From IMG/VR virus record IMGVR_UViG_3300049845_000147, positions 1-34,602 of that record: a DNA stretch of 34,602 nucleotides; one strand, given 5' to 3'. The notes beneath the pieces were generated by a model that ran no database searches, had not been told where the DNA came from, and worked only from the letters and a program-made list of their open reading frames with translations. Shown here in pieces: positions 12,016 to 20,247 of the stretch. The position numbers and the translations under genes are program-made. Position 1 is the stretch's first letter. Every line of letters begins with the position of its first letter. Origin of the DNA: a virus.

Positions 12016-12451
12016 CTAAAATTCCTTTCAGCGGCACGTCACTAGAAAATTCAACCGGTGCAGTATATATCATCGAACTCTTTTGAATTGAATACACGTT
12101 CAGTTCTTTTTCAAATTTAATTTGGTCTTGACCCCTTAAATTCCAAAAAGAACCACATTGCACATAAAGCATGACATTGATATAAAACGGGGCTCCATGA
12201 AACACAGTTCTTTCTACAGTGATCCGTTTCTTTTGTGCTGCTAATATTTCCAATTCCTGGCAATACAAGTCAAGAAAATTATCGTGATCACAAATATAGA
12301 TTTGTTCAACTTCCATTCTAAGAATCTTAACAAATGCTTTATTTGGGCCAGGGTCGTTTTTCTTACTGATAGCGGCAGACATCTCATCACTATCTAAAAA
12401 TAATGTTCTAAGACCTTTAAACTCACCTTCACACTCTAATCCAATTTTCAT
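12008..12451 (-). CDS. unknown protein of the DNA-modification operon, 147 aa
   Basis: The sequence begins MKIGLECEGEFKGLRTLFLD and contains IYICDHDNFLDLY, an INVMLYVQCGSFWNLR segment and DQIKFEKEL. There is no radical-SAM cysteine motif, P-loop or SAM-binding motif, so it is not QueE or a recognisable methyltransferase. The balanced beta/alpha pattern suggests a compact domain. Its ATG overlaps the PIG-L/T-fold gene stop by four bases and its end overlaps the glycosyltransferase start by eight. It is therefore translated with both and is likely to share their pathway. Confidence 0.65.
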   Translation of the reverse strand: MKIGLECEGEFKGLRTLFLDSDEMSAAISKKNDPGPNKAFVKILRMEVEQIYICDHDNFLDLYCQELEILAAQKKRITVERTVFHGAPFYINVMLYVQCGSFWNLRGQDQIKFEKELNVYSIQKSSMIYTAPVEFSSDVPLKGILDD

Positions 12452-13260
12452 ATCATATACTCACAAGTGCAACCACATTCTCCATCTTCAGAAATCTCAA
12501 TTATAAGCTTTCGTTTATTATAACGTTTACCTATAATAAATGCAAGTTCATCAGCCAACATCTCACAACTCTTAAAGTCTAATTCTAATGTTCCGTCATA
12601 TAACGACTCCAACCAATTTAGAAATTGATGGAACTCAATTTCTCTATCAGAATGCGAAACTTCAATTGACACTTTAAACTTAAAAAGATGCCTGTGCTTA
12701 TAAGATAAGTAATTTACATCTTGTAGTGTTGGACTAATTGCAGCTTTATCAAAACGATGAAAACCTTTTCGCTGGAATGTGACCCAAATCATTTTCAACA
12801 TGTCTTCTTCAACAAGCGATTCAAACAAGTAATATTTTTCATTCGTAAAAAGTGCTTGTTGACTTGGAAAAAGATTGTTCAACGCAATCTTCTTCCGAGC
12901 CTGTTCCATCAAACTCAATACATCAAACCTACCGACCATATCAACTGAATAATATTTCTTTTTGTTGCTAAGGCTTTTAGCTAACCGATTAATCTCTTTG
13001 TGATGTGGATGGTTATCAGAGATATTCGGAGCCAAGATAATAACATCAGAGGGAATGTTAAGGGCAGAACTAGCAACTTGCCCAACAAAAATTGGTTCAA
13101 AACCATAATGTGCCGCACAATTAATTGCCTCAGACTTTCTTGCATCTGTTATGTCATAGAAATAATAAACTTTTGACACAACTCGCGATTCGAGTAATCT
13201 GAAACAACCAATAACCTCATCATCAATGTGAGGTGCAAAAATCACATACTTATCACTCAT
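12448..13260 (-). CDS. PIG-L-type deacetylase fused to a QueD-like domain, 270 aa
   Basis: The N-terminal domain has APHIDDEVIG (9-18) and NHPHHKEI (83-90). These are the two zinc-binding motifs of the PIG-L family, which removes acetyl groups from N-acetylglucosamine-containing compounds. From about residue 155 a second domain begins: GFHRF, then KHRHLFKFKVSIEVSHSDREIEF (188-210), KSCEMLADELA (230-240) and IIEISEDGE (253-261). It resembles a QueD/T-fold-like domain, but this assignment is tentative. The start MSDKY overlaps the PP-loop gene end by eight bases; a longer upstream form would lie inside that gene. A deacetylase next to a glycosyltransferase suggests processing of an attached N-acetyl sugar. 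Confidence 0.8.
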   Translation of the reverse strand: MSDKYVIFAPHIDDEVIGCFRLLESRVVSKVYYFYDITDARKSEAINCAAHYGFEPIFVGQVASSALNIPSDVIILAPNISDNHPHHKEINRLAKSLSNKKKYYSVDMVGRFDVLSLMEQARKKIALNNLFPSQQALFTNEKYYLFESLVEEDMLKMIWVTFQRKGFHRFDKAAISPTLQDVNYLSYKHRHLFKFKVSIEVSHSDREIEFHQFLNWLESLYDGTLELDFKSCEMLADELAFIIGKRYNKRKLIIEISEDGECGCTCEYMI

Positions 13261-13843
13261 GTGTCTTTTTCCATTTCCAAGAATCATACTCGCCGTTTTT
13301 TCTATATTCGTCACTAAATGGTAGTTTAAAGAAATGTAGATAATCAAAAACGTCTTCATCTGACCAATCTAAAATTGGATAACAAATATTCAAACCAAAA
13401 ATACCATTAGGTTCAAATTCGTTCATCAAACTGCGATTTACATTTTTACCATCTCTAATAATATCAGAACTTTTTCCCGGACGACTTGCTTCAGCTATTC
13501 TTGCGCCATCAATTTGACAACGCAACCCATTAGCAACAACAAACTCGGGCATTTGACTAGAGTGCATAAAATGAACCTTATAGTTTCTACAGACAGTTTC
13601 ATAAAGAAAAACTAATGTTTCTGGATGCATTTCTGTCAAAGCAGCAACTGGATCACCACTAGTACCTAACATTGGTTTGACGTTATGTACCACCCTAACA
13701 TCATCACCGAAAACACTTTTCGTTAAATGATGAATAACACATGAGTCTTTGCCGCCTGAATGACCAACAAAAACCTCAGACAACGCAAAACCACAGTAAT
13801 TAAAAATTCTATCTTTGGCCTGCAAAATCTTCTTAGTTTCCAT
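13253..13843 (-). CDS. PAPS-reductase-like PP-loop ATPase, 196 aa
   Basis: The PP-loop SGGKDS (29-34), following VFVGH, identifies an N-type ATP pyrophosphatase. PILDWSDEDVFDYL near residues 156-169 is characteristic of the PAPS reductase/ATP sulfurylase/DndC branch. The zinc-binding cysteine cluster of QueC is absent, so it is probably not the preQ0 synthase, although it could replace it. Relatives activate substrates by adenylation in sulfur or nucleobase chemistry. GAGGAG lies in the dpdA end, about ten bases before the ATG. Operon position makes a role in the modification pathway likely. Confidence 0.78.
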   Translation of the reverse strand: METKKILQAKDRIFNYCGFALSEVFVGHSGGKDSCVIHHLTKSVFGDDVRVVHNVKPMLGTSGDPVAALTEMHPETLVFLYETVCRNYKVHFMHSSQMPEFVVANGLRCQIDGARIAEASRPGKSSDIIRDGKNVNRSLMNEFEPNGIFGLNICYPILDWSDEDVFDYLHFFKLPFSDEYRKNGEYDSWKWKKTHE

Positions 13844-13844
13844 A

Positions 13845-15122
13845 TTAAAAGAACTCCTCTAAGGTTGCAAATTTTTCTTTATTCCTAACTGTTTTAGAAG
13901 GAACATGCCGCCCTGCGTGCCTCATCCAACTATTATAATCTTCTACTGTTTTTATTTTGGATAATGCAAAAAGGTTTTCGGGCTCTACACCTCGAATGAT
14001 GTTGGTGATATACTTTTCATCAGCCATCATTCTTTCTGTCGCTTTCATTGTTTCATTTACAGAATACAACATAAAAGCATAAGCTGTTGCATTCCGTTCC
14101 AACATTCTTGCTGTACTAGAACCATACTTATCAGTCCATTCCAAATTAGATCGAATGATGACCATATAAAAATCATCTTCCGTCATATCAAATTTAAGTA
14201 CATTCTTACTGAAGTCTGCAATTTTTTCATATGCAAGATGAAATTTAGGACAGCGAGTCCTTCTCAACTGAACAATTTGAGAATCTTGCTGATATTGGCC
14301 TCGAATGACACCACCAGTGTGTTTTGTCGAATCATAAGAAAAAAGCATATCATCAGTGAAAAGGCCTGACCTACGAAATTGAATTGCAGGTATCAATCGG
14401 TTCATTGCACCAACACCCAGTAAATGGACATGTTTACTAATATGTTCTGGTATATCCAATTGTGTTAATGTGAATGCTCTCTCAACGTCTTGTAACAACC
14501 CATTACCTAATGAGAAGGAACTACTAGATATTCCACCAATGTACTTCCAATATTTTTTCGGAACCTCATTAATGATAATATCTGTCCATTGTTTATACGT
14601 CTCCATACAATTACCTTGAATAATCATCAAAGGTTTGCATTTCGACTTTTCTTCCAAATACACTTCAATCTGTCTTGTTAAGTTCTTACCAGATGCTATT
14701 GCACAGTCCCTAATCATAGATGGATCAAAGTACTTTGTTCCCATATCGTGGATTTCTGCACGTTCACCGATAATTTTGACAGGTATTTCATCGAATGACA
14801 TACCAATGGTTGCATATTTGGCTTGAATTCTATAAATTTTATCTTTGGCCTCATCTGTGATACTTCCATGAGCCAGAGTCATCATCTGCAAACCACCAGA
14901 GTCTGCCTGCACTGTGTATTTACCAAAAACATCAACAACACTTTGCACTGTTGATTTTTCAGTATATGCATTGAATAGAACACCATATTTGTGGTTAGGC
15001 CACTGTGCAACCATTCTATCAGTCATGTCGACCAACTTATCACACAGATCAGGAGCATTAGTTCGATCAAATGTGTTTTTATGAACGAAACTAAGTCCAC
15101 TTGCTATATATTCAAAAATCAC
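13845..15122 (-). CDS. dpdA: DpdA-like DNA 7-deazaguanine transglycosylase, 425 aa
   Basis: The protein belongs to the tRNA-guanine transglycosylase superfamily. It shows QADSGGLQ (72-79, with nucleophile or base-binding Asp74), SFDEIP (109-114), IIQGN (167-171), YIGGIS (194-199), HLLGVGA (233-239) and FSYDSTKHTGG (261-271, second Asp at 264). DpdA enzymes exchange guanine in DNA for a 7-deazaguanine base. Phage DpdA proteins have this size and divergence. The start is GTG, sharing GTGA with the folE stop; no in-frame ATG lies nearby. A tRNA target is possible but less likely given a phage context with folE and queD. Confidence 0.85.
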   Translation of the reverse strand: MIFEYIASGLSFVHKNTFDRTNAPDLCDKLVDMTDRMVAQWPNHKYGVLFNAYTEKSTVQSVVDVFGKYTVQADSGGLQMMTLAHGSITDEAKDKIYRIQAKYATIGMSFDEIPVKIIGERAEIHDMGTKYFDPSMIRDCAIASGKNLTRQIEVYLEEKSKCKPLMIIQGNCMETYKQWTDIIINEVPKKYWKYIGGISSSSFSLGNGLLQDVERAFTLTQLDIPEHISKHVHLLGVGAMNRLIPAIQFRRSGLFTDDMLFSYDSTKHTGGVIRGQYQQDSQIVQLRRTRCPKFHLAYEKIADFSKNVLKFDMTEDDFYMVIIRSNLEWTDKYGSSTARMLERNATAYAFMLYSVNETMKATERMMADEKYITNIIRGVEPENLFALSKIKTVEDYNSWMRHAGRHVPSKTVRNKEKFATLEEFF

Positions 15123-15802
15123 GACCTGTAACCTTTCATACCTTGTAGCAAGGAGAAAAATTCATCACGAAGTTTAGGTTGATCCCTCAATGCACCACGC
15201 ATAACACTTGTCACCATATCAGATTCATGTGCCTTCACACCTCTATGCGTCATACACATATGTTCAGCTTTAACAACAACTGCAATTCCTTCTGCATCAG
15301 TAATGCGCTCGATCTCGTTTGCAATTTGCACTGTCATTTCTTCTTGAATTTGTGGTCGAGACGCAATATGATCAACAATTCGATTAAATTTACTCAAACC
15401 AATTACATTTTTACCAGGGAAAACACCGACCCATGCACTACCAACGATATTTTGAAAATGGTGAGCGCAAGTGCTTCTAACATCAATTGGCCCAACAATA
15501 TAAAGTTGGTCATATGATTGAGCGTTTGGGAACGATGTAATTTTTGGACTTGCAACATATCGACCAGAGAATATTTCTTTGATGAACATTTTTGCAACTC
15601 GACGTGCTGTGTCGTGTGTGTTGTGATCATTGTCTGTGTCGATAACAAGAGATTCTAAAACGGCTTGCATCTTCTCTGCAACTTCCTCTTGCAGAAGATG
15701 TAGCTCATTTTCGTCTTTAATGAAATCTGAGATATTATCATTACACAAAAATCTTCCGTTCGCGGTTTTAATGCGAGCAGTAATGGTGTCAGATATTGAC
15801 AT
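15119..15802 (-). CDS. folE: GTP cyclohydrolase I, 227 aa
   Basis: FolE converts GTP to dihydroneopterin triphosphate, the first step of both folate and 7-deazaguanine synthesis. The zinc ligands are seen in STCAHHF (C112, H115) and HMCMTHRGV (C183). VGVFPGKNVIGLSKFNRIVD (125-144) is the family signature, and HDTARRVAKMF matches the conserved N-terminal part. Length is as in E. coli (222 aa). AAGGAGA precedes the ATG. It is the first gene behind the strong promoter at 15830-15858 and overlaps dpdA by four bases, tying it to DNA modification. Confidence 0.95.
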   Translation of the reverse strand: MSISDTITARIKTANGRFLCNDNISDFIKDENELHLLQEEVAEKMQAVLESLVIDTDNDHNTHDTARRVAKMFIKEIFSGRYVASPKITSFPNAQSYDQLYIVGPIDVRSTCAHHFQNIVGSAWVGVFPGKNVIGLSKFNRIVDHIASRPQIQEEMTVQIANEIERITDAEGIAVVVKAEHMCMTHRGVKAHESDMVTSVMRGALRDQPKLRDEFFSLLQGMKGYRS

Positions 15803-15829
15803 ATTTTCTCCTTATTCTATTGGAAATAC

Positions 15830-15858
15830 ATTATGACACAAGACGTATATTATGTCAA
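15830..15858 (-). promoter_or_regulatory. sigma70-type promoter for the folE-dpdA operon
   Basis: A consensus TTGACA (15853-15858), a 17-base spacer and CATAAT (15830-15835) stand 28 bases above the folE start. It suggests expression by host RNA polymerase from the start of infection, so modified precursors could accumulate before DNA replication. Confidence 0.85.
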
Positions 15859-15859
15859 C

Positions 15860-16423
15860 TTAAAAAGGGATGGTTTCAAACAACTCTAGTAACTCTTTTG
15901 TTTGATATTCAGCATCGGCTAGAGCATCATGGTACAATAAGGTTGTATCTGAATCTAAACCTCGCTTTCTCTTATCGTAACCAATCATGTTGTATATAGT
16001 GCGAAGATCCATTTCGTTTCTGAAATGCCAAGGTGGTTTCTTACCCACCGCTTGAATTGCATTTCTTAGAATTGGGGCATCAAAAGAAAGACCGTTACAG
16101 TAAAACCAATCATTAGGTCTATCACCCCACCAATCCATAAACATCGAAATACCATCTTCTAACGACTGAGGATTGGTTTTCCATGCTGCAATTGCATCCT
16201 TAGATTGCTTTGACCACCAATCGATTGTTTCGGGACAAAGATGTAGTTTGTGTTTGTGACAATCATGACCAGAAATATTTACTTTGAACCTACTTTGAAT
16301 TCCCATATCATATGTGAATCTCACAGCACCAATTGAAACAACAGCAGCATTAGACTCTGTTGATAATGTCTCCAAGTCAATCATTACACCTGGATGTTTT
16401 TGAAACGGTAAAATTTCATTCAT
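15860..16423 (-). CDS. dexA: DexA-like 3'-5' exonuclease (DEDD superfamily), 187 aa
   Basis: The first acidic motif is MIDLETLST (14-22) with AVVSIGAVRF behind it. The second region is WFYCNGLSFDAPILRNA with Asp, and the third is YHDALADAEYQ. These form the DEDD active site. T4 DexA (exonuclease A, 227 aa) belongs to the same group, as do RNase-like Rv2179c proteins, so DNA or RNA substrates are possible. Its ATG overlaps the upstream 71-aa gene stop by four bases. Confidence 0.82.
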   Translation of the reverse strand: MNEILPFQKHPGVMIDLETLSTESNAAVVSIGAVRFTYDMGIQSRFKVNISGHDCHKHKLHLCPETIDWWSKQSKDAIAAWKTNPQSLEDGISMFMDWWGDRPNDWFYCNGLSFDAPILRNAIQAVGKKPPWHFRNEMDLRTIYNMIGYDKRKRGLDSDTTLLYHDALADAEYQTKELLELFETIPF

Positions 16424-16635
16424 GCAGTCTTAAACCCCAAAGAATTTGCTGCCACATCTTGCTTCTTAACATGGTTATTTGGATGAAGGATCCACTTTTC
16501 ACCCATTGCCTCAATTGCTTTTTGTCGTTTTGCTTCTAACCTCTCACCAAGGACTCTCATTTCTTCATCGACATCCACAACATTCGTAGGTTCGACTTTG
16601 ACATTGAAAATATCTCGTATCATTCGCATGAACAT
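16420..16635 (-). CDS. hypothetical protein, 71 aa
   Basis: The start MFMRMIRDIFNV is preferred because GGAG lies nine bases upstream, inside the end of the amidoligase gene whose stop is one base away. Other ATGs upstream would overlap more. The sequence has a charged central helix (RVLGERLEAKRQKAIEAMGEKW) and a basic tail ending NSLGFKTA. It has no known family. It may be a virion or regulatory protein. Confidence 0.6.
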   Translation of the reverse strand: MFMRMIRDIFNVKVEPTNVVDVDEEMRVLGERLEAKRQKAIEAMGEKWILHPNNHVKKQDVAANSLGFKTA

Positions 16636-16636
16636 G

Positions 16637-17374
16637 TTAGCATTCTCCATATTGATTAAAATAACCTTCGATAACACTTTTGTTTTTCCCTTTTGCTGCA
16701 TATGTCACACCTTCGGTAAAATGATGAACAAAAGGTTCTAACATTTTACAATGGTAATTGGTACCACCAATCATTCTGAACTCGACATAATTGTAATGTA
16801 ACTTTGAAACATTTATTGAAACATACTTATCTGTGATCTCTTTTGAGACTCTTTGTGCATACTTATATTCATCGTTTATCCAGTCTCCGTATGCACTGGA
16901 ATTTATCAGTACAGTTGCATTATCAATCATCTTTTCATTTTTGTCAAACTTCTCTGATCTATTTATCTTCTTCCACAGTTTATCGAAATAAAACGTCCAA
17001 GACAAACAGTATGGGTTATCAGCACGATTGAATGTGTTTCCGATTAAGGCCTCATCTGTTACAGATATTAGGGTTGTAGGATCAAATTTATTCATATTCG
17101 TTTCTGATACATTAACGTGAAAACCGCAAGAAGTGTTAGTTCTTGCGTCTGTGTTAATCAAGTATGATTGAACTGTCCTTAAAGTCTTAAATGCTTTGTT
17201 AGGTGACTCCGGCGGAGTTATAATTTCCCATCGATTCCACCCATCACGTTTCAAGCACTTTTCATCGTACCTAACTGATGGATCGACTACTATTTGGTAC
17301 TTTTTACCCAAATCATCAATAATTTCATCGTCATACAGTTGGTGCAAAAACTCAAACTCGAAACCAATTTTCAT
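16637..17374 (-). CDS. predicted amidoligase (ATP-dependent), 245 aa
   Basis: The N-terminus MKIGFEFEF holds the acidic metal-binding motif. WEIITPPESP (48-57) and TNTSCGFHVNVS (99-110), with the conserved GxHVH-like strand, are typical of the Amidoligase_2 family, distant relatives of glutamine synthetase and GshA-type ligases. A late VEFRMIGG contains the expected Arg. Such enzymes join an amine to a carboxylate at the expense of ATP. Phage examples are mostly uncharacterised. It is the first gene behind the promoter at 17413-17441 and near the DNA-modification operon, so it may ligate an amino acid or amine to a modified base; this is speculation. Confidence 0.72.
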   Translation of the reverse strand: MKIGFEFEFLHQLYDDEIIDDLGKKYQIVVDPSVRYDEKCLKRDGWNRWEIITPPESPNKAFKTLRTVQSYLINTDARTNTSCGFHVNVSETNMNKFDPTTLISVTDEALIGNTFNRADNPYCLSWTFYFDKLWKKINRSEKFDKNEKMIDNATVLINSSAYGDWINDEYKYAQRVSKEITDKYVSINVSKLHYNYVEFRMIGGTNYHCKMLEPFVHHFTEGVTYAAKGKNKSVIEGYFNQYGEC

Positions 17375-17412
17375 AAATTCCTTTCATCATATAATACTAC
17401 ACATTTGGTACA

Positions 17413-17441
17413 AGTTTACATTAAGTCATCATTTTTGTCAA
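17413..17441 (-). promoter_or_regulatory. sigma70-type promoter upstream of the amidoligase gene
   Basis: Consensus TTGACA (17436-17441), a 17-base spacer and TAAACT (17413-17418, 4 of 6 to consensus) in the 93-base gap after gene 46. It should drive the amidoligase, the 71-aa gene and dexA. Confidence 0.7.
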
Positions 17442-17467
17442 AAATACCGCGTAACTACTTGATTTTA

Positions 17468-19177
17468 CTAGACATCGAATGTAGTAAAATTGTTCTTCTT
17501 CACAAACTTGATTGTGCTAATAAACTTATCAGCAATCGATTCTCTATGTGATATGACAAAAACATTAGTATCTTTCAAACCATATAACAAGTTTATACAT
17601 AATTCCATTCCAACTTGATCTAATGAGCTGTCTAACAATTCATCCATTATGACAAGATTCGTATTGACCGAATTCTTCATTCTAGCAACATCGCGCCACG
17701 CAAAAACAAGTGCAAGGTCAATTCTCATCTTTTCACCTTCACTAAACGAATCGTAAGTGAACTCATCACGGTATCGCGATTTAACAATTTCATTGAAATT
17801 TTCATCCAAATTGAAATTACAAAAGAAGTCCAATGCGTTCAGATACTTATTGATTTGTTTGTTAATGATAGGGATATACTGCTTGATGATTTTTGCTTTA
17901 ATTCCACTATCTTGCAACAGTAAAGATGCAATCGACTGATATTGCTGTTCATCGATATTGTTGCGACGTTGTTCATCCAACACAATAACCTTCCTTGCCA
18001 TTGCCCGCAATTTCTTCTTATCGTCATCAATGTTTGTAGTGTCGTTCTCCAACGATGCATACTCTTTTTCATATTTCTGCACAACAAGATTGTTACCATG
18101 AATGTTTTGATTGTGAGTAGAAATTTTACTTTGGAGATTGGTAATTTTCTCTAATGTGTCATTGTAATCCTTCATCTTCACTTGCAACTTCCTCAATTTC
18201 TCTTGAATGTCAGCTAACTCTTGTGAATGTGAGGAAACAACATTCTCAATAGAACTAATGATATGACTTCTATGATCGTCACCAATGGACTGCTTGCAAG
18301 TCGGACATTCTTCAATTGATTCATAAAAATTCTTTTGTGAATCGTGTTCATCAATTGTCGATTGAATGTTTTTGTTTTTAATTCTCAAGTCGGAAAGCTG
18401 CTCATTCAAATCAGCAAAACTATTCAAATGTTCTTGATGTTTCTGTAACTGTTCCTCGATTTTCTTTATTTCGACCTTTTCTTTTGTGATTTCTTTTTGG
18501 GCAGCTTGGATGTCTTTTGTTATTTTGGCTAGTGTATTTGATCTCTCTTCTTTCCTTGATTTAACAAAAGCTTCTTGAAGTTCGATCATTTCTTTTGTTG
18601 ACTTTATCTCCAACTCAATTTCTCGATACCTCTCTTTTGATTCTTTAATCTTCAAAGCCAAAAGTTTACTCATAACAGAAAACACTTTAATGTCGAGTAA
18701 ATCTTCGATGAACTCTCTACGCTCATGCGGGCGAAGCTTCATAAAAGGCACATATGAAGATGAACCCATAACTACAACTTGTGTGAATGCTCGGTAATTC
18801 ATTTTGAGAATTTGTGTCTCAAGAATTTTCTGATAATCCCTATTATTTGGATCTTGGTTGATCATTTTATCATTACACCAAATCTCAAACACATTAGGTT
18901 TCATACCGCGAACAACTTTATATTTCTTCTTACCAATATCAAACGTAATTGTAACTAACGTTTTCTTTTGGTTGATAGAATTGATCAAAGCTGGTTTGTT
19001 GATGTTTCGATATGCTTTTCCATACAAACCAAAACAAACTGCATCTAAAATTGTTGTTTTACCTGCTCCATTTGTTGCTGTAATTAATGTTGTGTGGTGT
19101 CTGCTCAAATCAATTGATATTGGTGCACTACCAACGGCCAGAAAATTTTGATATGTTACATTTTTGAACAAAATCAT
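17468..19177 (-). CDS. 46: gp46 recombination endonuclease subunit (SbcC/Rad50-like ATPase), 569 aa
   Basis: With gp47 it resects DNA ends for recombination-dependent replication and degrades host DNA. The Walker A is NGAGKTT (36-42). A long coiled coil runs through the middle with a zinc hook ECPTCKQS (about 294-301). The ABC signature SEGEKMRIDLALVF and Walker B LVIMDELLDSSLD lie near the C-terminus. Length matches T4 gp46 (560 aa). Its ATG shares one base with the gp47 stop. Confidence 0.96.
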   Translation of the reverse strand: MILFKNVTYQNFLAVGSAPISIDLSRHHTTLITATNGAGKTTILDAVCFGLYGKAYRNINKPALINSINQKKTLVTITFDIGKKKYKVVRGMKPNVFEIWCNDKMINQDPNNRDYQKILETQILKMNYRAFTQVVVMGSSSYVPFMKLRPHERREFIEDLLDIKVFSVMSKLLALKIKESKERYREIELEIKSTKEMIELQEAFVKSRKEERSNTLAKITKDIQAAQKEITKEKVEIKKIEEQLQKHQEHLNSFADLNEQLSDLRIKNKNIQSTIDEHDSQKNFYESIEECPTCKQSIGDDHRSHIISSIENVVSSHSQELADIQEKLRKLQVKMKDYNDTLEKITNLQSKISTHNQNIHGNNLVVQKYEKEYASLENDTTNIDDDKKKLRAMARKVIVLDEQRRNNIDEQQYQSIASLLLQDSGIKAKIIKQYIPIINKQINKYLNALDFFCNFNLDENFNEIVKSRYRDEFTYDSFSEGEKMRIDLALVFAWRDVARMKNSVNTNLVIMDELLDSSLDQVGMELCINLLYGLKDTNVFVISHRESIADKFISTIKFVKKNNFTTFDV

Positions 19178-20244
19178 TAGTCAACTACCTCCAGTGCTTC
19201 GGTGTAAAGAGACTTCATTAACGACTTCAACTTATCTTTATCACCAACAACATCAATTGAATCGATGTATGTATCGGTTAATGACATAGTATCCTCAAGT
19301 TCTAAATCCTCGTCATCTACAGAGTCAGAATCAATATCAGAGAAGTCCTCTATGATTTTTAAATCTGACAAATTTGCATTGTAACATTTATCCAAAAATC
19401 TATCAAATTGATATGGATCTGTTTTATTCACAACTACAACTTTAACATAAGTGTTTTCAAATCCATCCAATGATAAAGTTTTCCAATAATTGTCTGGCTT
19501 TTTCTTATCGTCATAAAACACTTTATTGAACATAGTGAATGGGTTTTTATGAAACTTCATTTCTCTCTTTTTGGGATCGAAGATGTGAAAACCTTTTGGA
19601 TCATTGTAATCAATCCAAGTAAACTCCATCGGACAACCGAGATAATTAATATTCCCGCTACTGCTACGGTGGTGATAATGACCAGAATAAACAGCCTCAA
19701 AACGACTGAAAAGTTTAGCATCCATTCCTTCATGTTGAACTTGTCCTTTATGCATCTCAAAATTTGCCAGTTCTAAATGACCAAACATGATTTGAGCTTT
19801 TGATTTTTTGACGGCACTTAAAGTTTCTGCATAATTTGAAGAACATATCCATGGAACCAAAATAACATCTGTTCCATCAAAAGAAACTTCTGTGGGTTTA
19901 TCGTAAATGATTACATTTTTATACTTTGACAAAAACAACGTTGGGGAATTTATCTCCAAAGAATTTCTCAATGCTAGATCGTGGTTACCCAAAATCAAAT
20001 GGAATGTAATACCTTCCTTTTCCATATAATCAAAGAACCTTTTATTCCACATATCTAAAATTACGTGGTTACTAAACTTCCGCGTATCGAACAAATCACC
20101 ACAACAAAGAACTGTGTCTATTTTGTTCTTCTTCATATGCGGGAAAAATGACTCTTCAAAGAATTTTAATTGGAACTCAGCAAAAGTTTGTGATGCGTTC
20201 CTAACACCGATATGAACATCGGTGACAATAGCAATTTTACTCAT
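19177..20244 (-). CDS. 47: gp47 recombination endonuclease subunit (SbcD/Mre11-like), 355 aa
   Basis: Metallophosphoesterase motifs are in order: TDVHIGVR (8-15), CGDLFDTR (48-55), LGNHD (85-89) and the later GHLELANF and SGHYHHRS. It forms the nuclease partner of gp46. An acidic segment DIDSDSVDDEDLELED near residue 310 precedes the C-terminus. Length is slightly above T4 gp47 (339 aa). It follows gene 55 with a three-base gap. Confidence 0.96.
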   Translation of the reverse strand: MSKIAIVTDVHIGVRNASQTFAEFQLKFFEESFFPHMKKNKIDTVLCCGDLFDTRKFSNHVILDMWNKRFFDYMEKEGITFHLILGNHDLALRNSLEINSPTLFLSKYKNVIIYDKPTEVSFDGTDVILVPWICSSNYAETLSAVKKSKAQIMFGHLELANFEMHKGQVQHEGMDAKLFSRFEAVYSGHYHHRSSSGNINYLGCPMEFTWIDYNDPKGFHIFDPKKREMKFHKNPFTMFNKVFYDDKKKPDNYWKTLSLDGFENTYVKVVVVNKTDPYQFDRFLDKCYNANLSDLKIIEDFSDIDSDSVDDEDLELEDTMSLTDTYIDSIDVVGDKDKLKSLMKSLYTEALEVVD

Positions 20245-20247
20245 GAA

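Noticed and set aside
12448-13359. Longer form of the PIG-L fusion starting at 13359
   Set aside because: The extra 33 residues lie inside the PP-loop gene and precede MSDKY, which is placed exactly as in other PIG-L proteins.
13253-13843. QueC (preQ0 synthase)
   Set aside because: The PP-loop is SGGKDS and a PAPS-reductase-type DWSDEDV motif is present, while the QueC zinc cysteines are missing.
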